A stretch of 64,000 bases of DNA from Bog-473 sp963738135 (GCA_963738135.1 CAVTVK010000004.1:978204-1042203), one strand, 5' to 3'. Counted from the first letter of the stretch, positions 43,763 to 53,641 are shown. The notes: a model not told the origin generated them from the letters alone. Numbers and translations are program-made.

Positions 43763-43825
43763 GGGTTGAGAGGTTAGCCACCGCCGGCGGGCGCCTCCGG
43801 GCGCGGCCGGTACGATCGTGGAGCC

Positions 43826-44419
43826 ATGGGACCCCGGGTGCTGCTCGTCGACAACTACGACTCCTTCGTCTACAACCTGGTCCAGGAGCTGGGCGAGCTC
43901 GGTGCCGAGCCGGTGGTGTACCGCAACGACGCCATCGACGTGGCCGGCATCCGGGCGGAGCGACCCGATGCCGTTCTCATTTCGCCCGGGCCGGGACGGC
44001 CCGAGGACGGCGGGGTGAGCCTGCAGGTCATCCGGGAGCTGGCCGGCGAGATCCCGCTCCTGGGCGTGTGCCTCGGCCACCAGTGCATCGGCCAGTCCTA
44101 CGGAGGCAGCATCGTGACGGCCCCGCACCTGATGCACGGCAAGACCTCCGAGATCCACCACAGTGGCACGGGCATCTTCGCCGGCCTCCCGAACCCCTTC
44201 GTGGCCACGCGCTACCACTCCCTGGTCGTGGAGCCCGATTCAGTCCCGGACGAGTTGGAAGTGACGGCCACCTCGACCGACGGCGTTGTGATGGGGCTGC
44301 GTCACCGCACCCTGCGGGTCGAAGGTGTGCAGTTCCACCCCGAGTCGGTCCTCACCGCGTCGGGCCCCGCCCTCTTGGCCAACTTCCTGGGCCAGCTGGG
44401 CGCCACCACACCGGCCTGA
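43826..44419 (+). CDS. pabA: Anthranilate/aminodeoxychorismate synthase glutamine amidotransferase
   Basis: It has 197 residues, the normal class I amidotransferase length. It starts 'RVLLVDNYDSFVYNLVQELG', has 'DAVLISPGPGRPEDGG', the nucleophilic Cys in 'PLLGVCLGHQCIGQSYGG', and the His-Glu pair in 'GVQFHPESVLT'. It supplies ammonia from glutamine for anthranilate or 4-amino-4-deoxychorismate synthesis. TrpG and PabA cannot be told apart here; the location beside crgA and pknB is the conserved one for the trpG/pabA gene of actinobacteria. Confidence 0.88.
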   Translation: MGPRVLLVDNYDSFVYNLVQELGELGAEPVVYRNDAIDVAGIRAERPDAVLISPGPGRPEDGGVSLQVIRELAGEIPLLGVCLGHQCIGQSYGGSIVTAPHLMHGKTSEIHHSGTGIFAGLPNPFVATRYHSLVVEPDSVPDELEVTATSTDGVVMGLRHRTLRVEGVQFHPESVLTASGPALLANFLGQLGATTPA

Positions 44420-44451
44420 ACTGATCCGTCCGCCTCGGGTGGCGGTGCGCG

Positions 44452-46443
44452 TCAGCCCCGCTGGCGGCTGTGGTTCGGAGGACCGTTCGGTGGGCCCGGG
44501 GCGGTGGTCGTGGTCGTCGAGGAGGGGGTGGTGGTGGTCGTGGAGGTGGTGGTCGTCGTCGCCGACTGGCAGACGGTGATGGTGACGGTGGCCCCGCTGT
44601 TGACCTGCGCGCCGGCGGCCGGGCTCTGGCTGTCCACGTTACCGGGCTGAGCCCCGTTCGGGCACCCGGTGTCGAACGTGACGTTGGCCACGAGGCCGGC
44701 GCCCGAAATAGCCGAGGTGGCGGCGCCCTGTGACTGCCCCACGACACCGGGCACGGACGCGCAGTTGCCGTTGGAGATCACGAGGTTGACCGCCGTGCCG
44801 GGCCCGACGCTCACGCCGGCGCTCGGGTTCTGCGCCGAGACCACGCCGGAGGGCTGACTCGAGCACGCGTTGCTCTGGCTGCCCACGCTCAGCCCGTCCT
44901 GTTGCAGGAGGCTGCCGGCCCGGGCGGGCGACTGCCCGACCACCGACGGGACCGAGACCGAGGTCTGCGTCGAGACCGTCAGCACAACCTTGCGTGTGGC
45001 GAGGATCCTCGTGCCCGCGGCGGGGTCCTGACTCAGCACCGTCCCCGACGGCTGATTGCTCTTCACGTCGTGGACGGTGTACCCCAGATTGGCGCCCTGG
45101 AGCGTGACGATGGCCTGGGTCAGCTGCTTCCCCTGCACCGAGGGGACCTCGACCGTGGGGATGTGCGGGCCGCCGCTGACGACGAGGTCCACGGCGGAGT
45201 TCTTGGCCACGGACGCACCCGGCTTGGGGTCGGTCGAAAGGACGTTGCCCTTGGTCACGTTGCTCGACCTCACGGTGCTGCTGCCCACGGTGAGGTGGTC
45301 GTTTTGGAGAGTCTGCGTGGCCTGGCCGGTCGGGAGCCCGACAACGTCGGGCACGGTCACGTTGCTGCCGAAGAGGCCAACCGAGCGCAAGAGGAAGAAG
45401 GCGATGATGGCCAGGGCCACCAGCAGCACGACCAGCATGATGATCAGGTTGCGCGTGCGCTTCTTGCGCTCGAGGTCCTCCCGGCTGCTGGGCCCCCCGG
45501 GGGCGGCGGGGACGGCCATGGTGCGCCCGGTGGCCATGGGCACGACCTGTGTCACGCCCACCGGAGACGTCATCATGGAGGTGAGCCCGGGATCACCGGC
45601 CTCCACGGGTCGTCCGTCCGCGAAGCGGAGGAGGTCGGCGCGCAGTTCCTCGGCGGAGCCGTAGCGGTCGTCGGGATTCTTGGCCATGGCCTTCATGACG
45701 ACGGCCTCGAGGGCCGGCGGCACCGACGGGTTCGCCTCACGTGGCAACACGGGCATGTCGCGCACGTGCTTGGATGCCACGGCCACGGGCGAATCGCCAG
45801 TGAACGGCGGGCGGCCGACGGCCATCTCGTAGAGCACCACCCCGAGGGAGTAGATGTCGCTGCGCGAGTCCACGCCCTTCCCCTCGGCCTGCTCCGGTGA
45901 GAAGTAGGCGGCCGTCCCCATGACCGCGCCGGTCTGGGTCAGGCTCTCCTCGGTGTTCATGGCCCGTGCGATGCCGAAGTCGGTGACCTTCACGTCGCCG
46001 TCCGGGGTGATCAGGACGTTGCCCGGCTTCACGTCACGGTGGACCACGCCGTGGCGGTGGGCGAAGGCCAGGGCGGCCGCGACGCCGGCCCCGATGGTGG
46101 CGATCTGACGGGGAGGGAGGGGCTCGGGGTCGCGCAGCACGGCAGAGAGCGGGCGCCCCTCGACGTACTCCATCACGATGAAGTACGAGCCGTCGTCCTC
46201 GCCCCAGTCGAAGACCGGGACGATGTTCGGGTGGGACAGGTTGGCGGCGGCCTGGGCCTCCCGCCGGAAACGCTCGACGAACGTGCGGTCGACGGAGAGC
46301 TCCGGGAAGAGGACCTTGAGTGCCACGGGTCGCTCGAGCTGGCGGTCCATGGCCCGGTAGACCTGCGCCATGCCCCCACGGGCGATCAGATGGGTGAGCT
46401 CGTAGCGACCCGAGTAGATGCGCGGTGTGTCGACCGGTTGCAT
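44452..46443 (-). CDS. pknB: Ser/Thr protein kinase with four PASTA domains
   Basis: It has 663 residues from the ATG at 46443. The kinase domain (about 12-275) has the glycine loop 'IARGGMAQVYRA', 'VALKVL' Lys, the catalytic 'HRDVKPGNVL', the metal-binding 'VTDFGIA' and the 'GTAAYFSPEQAEG' activation end. A basic juxtamembrane part and one membrane segment ('LIIMLVVLLVALAIIAFFLL') are followed by four PASTA domains ('VTVPDVVGLPTGQATQTL', 'VEVPSVQGKQLTQA', 'VSVPSVVGQSPARAG', 'ASVPGVVGQSQGAAT') and a Thr-rich tail. It senses peptidoglycan fragments and phosphorylates division proteins. Confidence 0.94.
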   Translation of the reverse strand: MQPVDTPRIYSGRYELTHLIARGGMAQVYRAMDRQLERPVALKVLFPELSVDRTFVERFRREAQAAANLSHPNIVPVFDWGEDDGSYFIVMEYVEGRPLSAVLRDPEPLPPRQIATIGAGVAAALAFAHRHGVVHRDVKPGNVLITPDGDVKVTDFGIARAMNTEESLTQTGAVMGTAAYFSPEQAEGKGVDSRSDIYSLGVVLYEMAVGRPPFTGDSPVAVASKHVRDMPVLPREANPSVPPALEAVVMKAMAKNPDDRYGSAEELRADLLRFADGRPVEAGDPGLTSMMTSPVGVTQVVPMATGRTMAVPAAPGGPSSREDLERKKRTRNLIIMLVVLLVALAIIAFFLLRSVGLFGSNVTVPDVVGLPTGQATQTLQNDHLTVGSSTVRSSNVTKGNVLSTDPKPGASVAKNSAVDLVVSGGPHIPTVEVPSVQGKQLTQAIVTLQGANLGYTVHDVKSNQPSGTVLSQDPAAGTRILATRKVVLTVSTQTSVSVPSVVGQSPARAGSLLQQDGLSVGSQSNACSSQPSGVVSAQNPSAGVSVGPGTAVNLVISNGNCASVPGVVGQSQGAATSAISGAGLVANVTFDTGCPNGAQPGNVDSQSPAAGAQVNSGATVTITVCQSATTTTTSTTTTTPSSTTTTTAPGPPNGPPNHSRQRG

Positions 46444-46498
46444 GGCGCTCAGGAGCCTACGCTGGGAGCCTTCGCCCACGCGGGAAGGGACAGGGGCG

Positions 46499-48061
46499 TC
46501 ATGGCGTCGCCGTCGTCGGGGTCACGGGGACAGTAGTCGTCGTGGTGGTGAGAGCAGGCGGCGGGGTCGTCGCGATCCGGTGCACGGGTGCCGTCGTCGT
46601 CGTGGTGGTCGTCGTCGTAGTGGTCGTCGTCGTGGTGATGCTGGTGACGTACTGCCGAGCCGAGGCCAGCGACGGCTGCTGCACACCCGCCCTGAGCGCG
46701 ACGACGGCAGCCGGGGAGACGTCCTGTGTCGTCTTTCCGGTGTGGTCCACCACCTTCGGATGGAACCACAACACGCCGCCCGGCTGGCCCTGCTTCACCA
46801 CTATCTGCTCGCCCTGGGCGGTGACAACCCAGTTGTCGTAGGCGTACCACTTGAGGACGTAGTACGCCGCCACCGGCACGGCGGCCACCAGAATGACGAA
46901 CCCGATCACCCGCGGGGTCACGCGGCGCGGAATGCCCAGGCGCCGCCGACGCGCCCCGCGGCTCTCCTTCCCCTCCGGCTTTTCCTCCCCTCGTCTCCCC
47001 GGCGGGGGCGGCACCCGGGTGGTGGATCGGGCTACGGGCACCGCAGCCGTGGAACCCATGAAGAACTCGTCGCTGCGCGGACCCGACTCCGCCAACGTGG
47101 CGGGCTCGTCGCCGAAGACGAGGCGAGCGCCGGGTGCCAGGGTCTCGTCCGTCACGGCGGGGACGACCGCCGTGAGGTCGGAGTCCGGAGAAGGACCACC
47201 GGGGTCAGGCTCGATATCAGGCGCAGAGCCCGCGACGTCGGGCTCCACCACCGCCACCGCAGCCGTGGCCGGCGCTTCCAAGGCGAAGGCCGCCGCGGCG
47301 CCCAGCGCGAGGGGGGTGACCTTGGCCGCGCCACCGCCTTCCTCCCCCACCTGCACATCGACGACGACGACCGTGATGTTGTCGGCGCCGCCGTGCCGGT
47401 TGGCGGCGTCGACCAGTCGCTGTGCCGCCTCCCCGGGGTCATCGACCTCGCCGAGGATGCCAGCCAGTTCGTCGCTGCTCACCTCGTTGGTGAGACCGTC
47501 GGAGCAGAGGAGCAGCCGGTCGCCCGTCTGCAGCTCGAGCTCCCACATGTCGGCCTCCACGTCCTCGGCGACGCCGAGGGCCCGGGTGAGGATGTGCCGC
47601 TGGGGGTGGACGGCCGCCTCCTCCTCCGTCATCTCGCCGTGACGCATCCGCTCTTCGGCCAGGCTGTGGTCATCGGTGACCTGGGTCATCGCACCGCCCG
47701 AGAAGACGTAGGCCCGCGAATCGCCCACGTTGGCCAGCGCCAACACGTCCCGGCCCTCAGTGCCACCCACGAGCCCCACGGCGGTCAGCGTGGTGCCCAT
47801 GCCTCGCAGCTCGGTGTTGACCTGGCTCTCGTGCCAGACGGCCGCGTTGGCCTCCGAGAAGGCTTCGCGCAGCCCATCGACCGTCGGCGCCCGTTCGAAG
47901 GCCTGCTCGAGTGTCTCCACGGCCACCCGGGCCGCCACCTCACCACCGACGTGGCCACCCATGCCGTCCGCGACGGCAAAGAGATTGGGGCGCTCCAGCG
48001 GCAGATCCTGGTTGACGGTGCGAACCCGCCCCACATCGGAGGCGGAGCCCGACCGCAGCAC
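46499..48061 (-). CDS. pstP: PP2C-type Ser/Thr phosphatase with a membrane anchor
   Basis: It has 520 residues from the GTG at 48061; a TTG at 48067 overlapping the fhaB stop is the alternative. The PP2C domain (1-240) has 'SDVGRVRTVNQD', 'AVADGMGGHVGGEVAA', 'ANVGDSRAY' and 'LLLCSDGLTNEV' with the metal-binding aspartates. A linker, one membrane segment ('VIGFVILVAAVPVAAYYVL') and an outer part with a Thr-rich tail follow. It opposes PknB. The tail is encoded by GTC/GTG-type repeats on the plus strand around 46590-46640. Only 55 bases separate it from pknB. Confidence 0.92.
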   Translation of the reverse strand: MLRSGSASDVGRVRTVNQDLPLERPNLFAVADGMGGHVGGEVAARVAVETLEQAFERAPTVDGLREAFSEANAAVWHESQVNTELRGMGTTLTAVGLVGGTEGRDVLALANVGDSRAYVFSGGAMTQVTDDHSLAEERMRHGEMTEEEAAVHPQRHILTRALGVAEDVEADMWELELQTGDRLLLCSDGLTNEVSSDELAGILGEVDDPGEAAQRLVDAANRHGGADNITVVVVDVQVGEEGGGAAKVTPLALGAAAAFALEAPATAAVAVVEPDVAGSAPDIEPDPGGPSPDSDLTAVVPAVTDETLAPGARLVFGDEPATLAESGPRSDEFFMGSTAAVPVARSTTRVPPPPGRRGEEKPEGKESRGARRRRLGIPRRVTPRVIGFVILVAAVPVAAYYVLKWYAYDNWVVTAQGEQIVVKQGQPGGVLWFHPKVVDHTGKTTQDVSPAAVVALRAGVQQPSLASARQYVTSITTTTTTTTTTTTTTTAPVHRIATTPPPALTTTTTTVPVTPTTATP

Positions 48062-48063
48062 CG

Positions 48064-48598
48064 TCAACGCGAGACCTCGAAGACGGTGGAACCGATCTGG
48101 AGAAGGTCGCCCTTGCCAAGCCGCACGGCCTGCGTGATCTGCTCTGAGTTCACGAACGTCCCGTTGGTCGAGCCCAGGTCCTCGACCCAGAGCTGATCGC
48201 TGCGCCGGAACAGGCGGGCGTGCAGCGTCGAGGTGTAGATGTCCTCCGGCATGGCGACGCCGCAGCCGGGCGAACGACCGATGGTCAGCTCGTCGTCGAG
48301 GTCGTAGGTGCGCCCGGCGTGCTCCGGCGGCTGGACCACCTTCAAGTGCAGCTGGCGTCGGCGCTTCGGGGCCGGCTGACTCGCAGGGCGTACCGCCACG
48401 CCGCGCTTCGCGACGCTCCTGGCGGCGCATGGAGCGGGGTTTGCGGATGGTGGCCGGGCTCATCTCCACCCAAACGGCCCGTATGACGCGCAGGAAGAAC
48501 AGGAAGATCAGCGCGATGACGCCCCACTGCATGACGCGGAGGACGGCATTCAGATTTTGGGTGGCGATGAGGGTCGCGACCGGGTCAGCTGCCGTCAC
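48064..48598 (-). CDS. fhaB: FHA-domain membrane protein FhaB (FipA), frameshifted
   Basis: About 177 residues if one extra G near 48402 is removed. The GTG at 48598 overlaps the fhaA stop (GTGA). One membrane segment ('MQWGVIALIFLFFLRVIRAV') and a basic stretch are followed by the FHA domain with 'LTIGRSPGCGVAM', 'STLHARL' and 'VEDLGSTNGTFVN'. FHA domains bind phosphothreonine, here probably on PknB or its targets. The stop overlaps a possible TTG start of pstP. Confidence 0.88.
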
Positions 48599-49251
48599 GA
48601 CATTTCGAAGACGAGCTTCGTCGAGCCCACGCTGACCTCGTCCCCGCTGGCGAGGAGCTGCTCCCGGACCGGGGTGCCGTTGACCCTCGTCCCGTTGGTG
48701 GACCCGAGATCGGTGACGAACACGCCGTCACCCTTGCGCCGCAGTTCGGCATGGCGCCGGCTCACGTTGGAGTCCGGCAGCACCACTCCGCACTCGGGCA
48801 GCCGGCCGATGACCAGGGCTTCCGAGCCCACCGTCACCCTCCGACCGTCCGGCAGTACGAGTTCGGCCAGGAAGCCGCCGTCTTCGCTCTCGTGCACCTC
48901 GGCCGCCACCGTGAAGCGTCCCGGCTTCAGGCTGGCCCCCTCGAATATCTCGACCTCGACTGGGCCGACGAACGAGTAGCCCTCAATGCGGGCGTGCTCG
49001 CGGGCCGCATCAGAAAGCTCGCGGGAGAGTGCGTCGATGAAATTGGAGAAGCGGCTCACGTCGGCTGCCGAGAGCGTCACGGCGAAGGCATTGGGCGCGA
49101 TCAGGCCTCGGACCCCCACCCGTCGGTGGAGGTCCATCTCGCGTGTCAACCTGCGGCCGATCTCCACCGGCTGGAGGTTGCTTCGAAACGGCTTGGCCAA
49201 CGTGCCCTCCACCAAACGCTCGAGGCGCTCCTCAAACTGCTGGAGTCCCAT
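48595..49251 (-). CDS. fhaA: FHA-domain protein FhaA (DUF3662 + FHA)
   Basis: It has 218 residues from the ATG at 49251 (MGLQQFEERLERLVEG), shorter than the mycobacterial protein because the long linker is nearly absent. The N-terminal DUF3662 domain (about 1-120) has 'PVEIGRRLTREMDLHRRV' and 'LIAPNAFAVTLS'. The FHA domain (about 145-215) has 'VIGRLPECGVVLPDSNVSRR' and 'VTDLGSTNGTRVNG'. It links PknB signalling to peptidoglycan synthesis at the membrane. It is the first gene of the fhaA-fhaB-pstP-pknB unit. Confidence 0.92.
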   Translation of the reverse strand: MGLQQFEERLERLVEGTLAKPFRSNLQPVEIGRRLTREMDLHRRVGVRGLIAPNAFAVTLSAADVSRFSNFIDALSRELSDAAREHARIEGYSFVGPVEVEIFEGASLKPGRFTVAAEVHESEDGGFLAELVLPDGRRVTVGSEALVIGRLPECGVVLPDSNVSRRHAELRRKGDGVFVTDLGSTNGTRVNGTPVREQLLASGDEVSVGSTKLVFEMS

Positions 49252-49384
49252 GGTCTTCCAGAGATTACCGGGCCGCTGCGCCCTAGAGGGATTCAGACGG
49301 CGTCTGACCTGGTCACCTAGGCCAGGGCCCGAACTGAGCCGAACCTGAGAGGCCATCCCAGCGACTACTCTTGTCCGGTCACCC

Positions 49385-49471
<87 letters not shown>

Positions 49472-49678
49472 ACCAACGGGTTGTCGACAAAACCAAGCTG
49501 GTCGTATCGACAAAACCCAAGTCATGGTTCACCCCGGCGCCGGATTCTTGGCCGAGCTGAGGGCGGAGCCTGCCTTCGGGGCTCTCGAGGGATGCCCACC
49601 CCGCGCTTCGCTACTCGCCAGCCGTCCGACGGGCGCGAGCAAGCCCGGGGTGCCAGAAGTTTGGGCGACGTCGCCGGG

Positions 49679-51533
49679 TCAGGCAGACAGCGGGGGGTCC
49701 GGGTCTGACGAGCCAGATGCCATGGCCGCCGGCGGGCGCCAATGCGTGATGGGCGAGGTCTTTCGCCGACGAGTTCGACGGAGCTTGGTCGAGCCTTCTA
49801 CCGCTCTCGCCGCCAAGAACAGTCGGCTCTTCCGGACGTTGGCAGCCACAACGAGCAGGGCGACGGACAGGCTCTGGGCTGCCACCCCATGGATGCGTCG
49901 GCGTCCGGGGTCGTCGAGTGCCTCGTTGGCCGGATCTTTGATATAGCCGTTCATGCCCTCGTTGGTGTTGCGCAGTGAGTTGTAGGCGCACTTCCACTCG
50001 GGACTCTCGAACACCAGCTCTTGATGGAACTTGGCGCCGGCGCTGGGCGGCACGGTCACGCTCTCCTGGGTGCATGACTTGGGTGGCGCCGTAGCGATAT
50101 CGAGCAGCCACGGCGATGTGCAGGCGTCCGAGCGTGTCGCGGGTCAGGGATTTCGGCTTCAGCGGGCACCGGGCCATCGGCCAGGAGCCGGCCGCCGGGC
50201 ACTGCAACCGCAGGTGACCCTCGGCGTCGGGCTTGCCCTTCGGCCTGGCCGCATACTTCCACCGCTCAGTGAGGCGCTGGCGATAGGTGTCTTCGTCGAT
50301 GACGTGGTTGCGGTAATCCCGGGTGGCCTCTTGGAGCGGCTCGGGAATGGACGGGCAATACCAGTCGCCTTCGATCTGGAGGAACCCGTCGACTTGGTCC
50401 TGGACGCCCAACTGGTCGATCTTGTAGTCGTAGACGGGTCGGTAGCCAAGAGCGAGGGCCGGGAGTTGGAACTCCTCGGCCCTGGCGCTCGAAAACGCCC
50501 GGTCGGCGGCGAGGAAGCCTGCCCGATAACCCCGGGCGGCCAAGCTTGCCAGGACTTGGGCGCCATGACGCCCGACAGAGCGCCCCGGCTGGTCGAGCAC
50601 GGTCATGCCAAGGATGACGTTGGGCCACCGGCCGTCTTCTTCGGGCGTCGCTGCACCGGACACGGCGAAGGTGGCCTCATAACCCCAGGCGATTTTGTCC
50701 CGCCCGGTGGTGGCGTCAACTCCGGCGTCGCGTTCGTCGGCCTGGCGAACGTAGAAGCCTGCGTCGGGGTCAACGGAGTGCAACTCGATCTCGGGCTTCT
50801 TCCCCTTCTTCGACTTCGTGCCGCGCTTGCGGACGTAGGGACGCGAGTGTCCCCGGACCAAAGTGCCGTCGACGCCCACGGATCCTGCGAACGCGTGGCG
50901 GACTTCGCGCGGCAACAGCCCGACGCTGGCCTCGATCAGCGCGTTGATCAGCCAATCCAGCCGGTCGTAACGCTCGCTCCACTCGTCTTCGGTTAGCTCG
51001 GCCCGGCGTTGGGTCGTCAGCCGGTTGAACGTGTCGGCGTCGAGGCGCCGGTTCTTCGTGGTGGCCGACGGGTCGACCAGGTCGAGCATCCCGTGAAAGC
51101 GCGTCCGCACGTTGCGATAGAGCGCTTCCCACGCCTGGCGGTCATCGGCCGCGGGCGGATTAGGCAGCCCCAACTGCTTCCGCCACGCTGGGCTCAATTG
51201 ACGAAAGAGGATCTCGGTGACTCGGGTGAGGTGCAGCGGCTGATTGGTCAACACAGAGGCCATCAGCCCTACTAACACCGCGCGGGTCGGAAAGGTCTCG
51301 GGTCGTCCACCGGGCCCGCGGCGCTCTGCCTCTTTCCATGTCCCCAGACGGCCCACGATCCCGCTGTCGTCGACCACGCGGATCGACAGCCGGATCGTCT
51401 CGTCATCGACGGTGCTGCGATGCGAGGGCAGGAGGGTCAGCTCGACGGGCCGACCGTCGCCCTCGCGCCGGTCCTCCTCGTGCCCTGGCACGCCGTCGGG
51501 ATCCAGTGCCGACGAGTCCAAGGGGATGGCCAT
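49679..51533 (-). CDS. DDE-transposase-like protein, frameshifted
   Basis: About 617 residues from the start at 51533; one extra base near 50090 shifts the frame from 'LHIAVAARYRYG' to 'PPKSCTQESVTVPPSAGAKF'. The N-terminal third has 'RAVLVGLMASVLTNQPLHL', the centre 'GVDGTLVRGHSRPYVRKRG' with an Asp in catalytic position, 'FLAADRAFSSARAEEFQLPA' with a second Asp, and the C-terminal part 'EWKCAYNSLRNTNEGMNGYI' with the Glu. The order fits a DDE enzyme of the IS1182/IS1380-like large type, but I cannot name the family. The C-terminal 60 residues are basic. Confidence 0.65.
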
Positions 51534-52609
51534 CAGGCTCCCCGCAACTGGCGACGGGCGACCTCAGGCACAGGAACAGAGGCGAAGCGCTGGTAGCGCA
51601 CGACCTGGTGCGGGCGCACGCCGGCGGCCTCAGCCAGGGCCGTCAGGTGGGTCCCGGCCGAGAGGTGCCCGACGATCCACGTGTTGCGCAGGCGGTCGAC
51701 ATTCGGTCTACCCATCGGACCCTTGGGGCAACGGAAGAGGAAGTTAGGTACCTGCTTGCGATCGATAGACGATCGCCCAGGCATGAAGACCGGTCCCTCT
51801 CCCGCTCGCCGGGCCAGATGCGCGACCTCGTCCTCGTAGGCGGCGAGGACCGGGACATCACGGGTGCGCTCACCGATCACATGGACGGTGACACCGTCGT
51901 CGTCCTCCGTGACGTCGGTGCCGACCAGTCGGTTGATCTCCTGGCTGGACAGACCCGCGCCGAGGGCAAAGGCCAAAATGACGGCCACGTTGTCCCGGTA
52001 GCGCTTGGTGGGCAGTCCCCGGGCCCAGGACCGGAACGCGGCCACCTCGCCCGCCGAGTAGGGAGCGACCGGGTCAGCTTTGGGGAGTTGGAGGGGAGCC
52101 GGCGGGTAGACCTCGGGGCCGAGCACAGCGGAACCGACGCCCCGGAGCTGGCTGCGGTAGTTGTTTTGGGTCCCGGCGGCTCGGTTGGCGCAGGCCTCCT
52201 TGGCAAACCGGTCGACTGTATCGGGATGGAAGATCACCTCAGCGCTCAATGGCTGGCCGATGGATTCCACCCACACCGCGAGTTGGGTGACCACGTTCAT
52301 GAGGGCTGCGGCCGAGTGTGCGCTCACAGGAACCGCACGGCGAACTGAGTCGCGGACCAGTCCTTCGATTCGGGCCCACTGAGCTGGGGGCACCGATCTC
52401 GGGGAGAACCGGTTGATGACTCGGCTCACCGACTCGCCGACACTGAGCGGTTGGCCGGCGTACCAGCTTGTGGCCAACCGGTGCTCGAGAAAACTCTCCA
52501 GAGAACGGCAACCAGCGGTACCCGACCCGGCGCCAGCGACAGGAACATCGCCGTCGGCCACAACGTGGCCCCTGGCCCTCGTGTCTCGCCGATCTTCGTC
52601 CTGACCCAC
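51533..52609 (-). CDS. Tyrosine-recombinase-like protein lacking several catalytic residues
   Basis: It has up to 358 residues; the start at 52609 is uncertain. The fold can be followed: a helical N-terminal domain with 'LMNVVTQLAVWVESIGQPLS', 'NNYRSQLRGVGSAVLGPEVY', then a catalytic-like domain with 'AFALGAGLSSQEINRLVGTD' where active enzymes have Arg in place of the first Ser, and 'LRNTWIVGHLSAGTHLTALA' where the usual H-x-x-R is R-x-x-N-like. Two of the key positions thus differ, so it may bind DNA without strand cleavage. Its stop overlaps the start of the transposase-like gene (TGATG). Confidence 0.6.
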   Translation of the reverse strand: MGQDEDRRDTRARGHVVADGDVPVAGAGSGTAGCRSLESFLEHRLATSWYAGQPLSVGESVSRVINRFSPRSVPPAQWARIEGLVRDSVRRAVPVSAHSAAALMNVVTQLAVWVESIGQPLSAEVIFHPDTVDRFAKEACANRAAGTQNNYRSQLRGVGSAVLGPEVYPPAPLQLPKADPVAPYSAGEVAAFRSWARGLPTKRYRDNVAVILAFALGAGLSSQEINRLVGTDVTEDDDGVTVHVIGERTRDVPVLAAYEDEVAHLARRAGEGPVFMPGRSSIDRKQVPNFLFRCPKGPMGRPNVDRLRNTWIVGHLSAGTHLTALAEAAGVRPHQVVRYQRFASVPVPEVARRQLRGA

Positions 52610-52888
52610 GTGTTCCTCAGTTCAAACGACTCTTGCTGCGCCGTATGGCGCCTGTCGCTTTCCCTGCGTGGACACGGTGCTATGGCCCGGTGCACCCCGA
52701 TGATTCTGGGGAACCTCGCATCCGGACGGCGGGTCACTGGAAGAGCTCCACCATTGTTAGCGGGAGTTGGTCTCCCGCGGGGGACTACGCCCCTCTGTGG
52801 GTCAATTGGGCCTGGAACAGGATGAACGCCTCTCGGGAGTAGATGGGTCGAAAGCCGCCCGCCGGGCACGACACCAGGGCGCTCGGCC

Positions 52889-53641
52889 CTAAGAGGCCGC
52901 ACGGTTCTCGCTTCTCCAGCGGCACCACACGCAGCTCGGCGACGCCGGAGGGGGCTCGGATCGATCGATCACCGACATCACCTCGATCAAGAACCGCAAG
53001 AAGGATGGCTCATCTCTTTCGATCTCGAGCCACTTGATGTCACCACACAGCGTCGCCGTTTGGGTGCTCGTAAATGACTCAGGTGAGAAACACAGGAGTC
53101 CGAGAGCACTGACCTGGGTGGCCGGCCCCGACCAGGGCTGCTCGAGGGCCAGCGCATACGCGTGGAGCTGACGGCCGTAGCGGGCCAGATGGTCGGGATT
53201 CGGCTCAACCGTCTTGAAGTCGACCACGCCCACGCTGCCGTCATCGCACTGGACCAGGGCATCGAGACTTCCGCGAATGGCGCCCATGGTGGCGCTGCCC
53301 GGAATCGTCAATCCCGACGAGCGAACACTGCGGTCGGCTCCGCCGATAGTTCCCTCTGGCATGCCCAACTCGAGCGATTCGGTTCGTTGGCCCATGTAGA
53401 ACGACTTCATGGCGCGATCGATGCTCCCGAACACTGAGGGAAACGGTGTTCGGGGCCTGCCCTCTTTACGAACAACCTTGAGGTAGAAACAGCGTGGACA
53501 CTCGTCCCACAAGAACGCGAAGTCACTAGGCGCCAACATGATCGGACCGGTCGGCGCCTCGTCGACATGTGATGACCGAGCGCCGGGGCGAATCTCGACC
53601 ACTTCAGCCAGACGCGAGCGCGTCTCGGTAACCTTGGCCAC
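52889..53641 (-). CDS. Lone RecB-like PD-(D/E)XK nuclease
   Basis: It has 250 residues from the GTG at 53641 with AGGAGG upstream. The N-terminal segment 'LAPSDFAFLWDECPRCFYLK' has the Cys-x-x-Cys that pairs with 'CVWCRW' near the C-terminus to hold an iron-sulfur cluster or zinc, as in Cas4 and AddB-like proteins. The nuclease core is 'GAIRGSLDALVQCDDGSVGV' followed by 'VDFKTV' (Asp and D-x-K), then 'RYGRQLHAYALALEQP' (the QhxxY motif). No cas genes, repeats or RecB-type helicase are nearby. Roles in DNA repair or defence are possible. Confidence 0.8.
   Translation of the reverse strand: MAKVTETRSRLAEVVEIRPGARSSHVDEAPTGPIMLAPSDFAFLWDECPRCFYLKVVRKEGRPRTPFPSVFGSIDRAMKSFYMGQRTESLELGMPEGTIGGADRSVRSSGLTIPGSATMGAIRGSLDALVQCDDGSVGVVDFKTVEPNPDHLARYGRQLHAYALALEQPWSGPATQVSALGLLCFSPESFTSTQTATLCGDIKWLEIERDEPSFLRFLIEVMSVIDRSEPPPASPSCVWCRWRSENRAAS

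Larger units (their letters stand above)
49679..52609 (-). mobile_element. Putative two-gene transposable element
   Basis: A recombinase-like gene and a transposase-like gene are fused by a TGATG overlap and transcribed leftward, ending about 200 bases from tRNA-Leu. Ends are not defined: I see no clear inverted repeats. On the left, 'TCGACAAAACC' occurs twice between 49480 and 49520, which might be part of a terminus. Confidence 0.5.
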
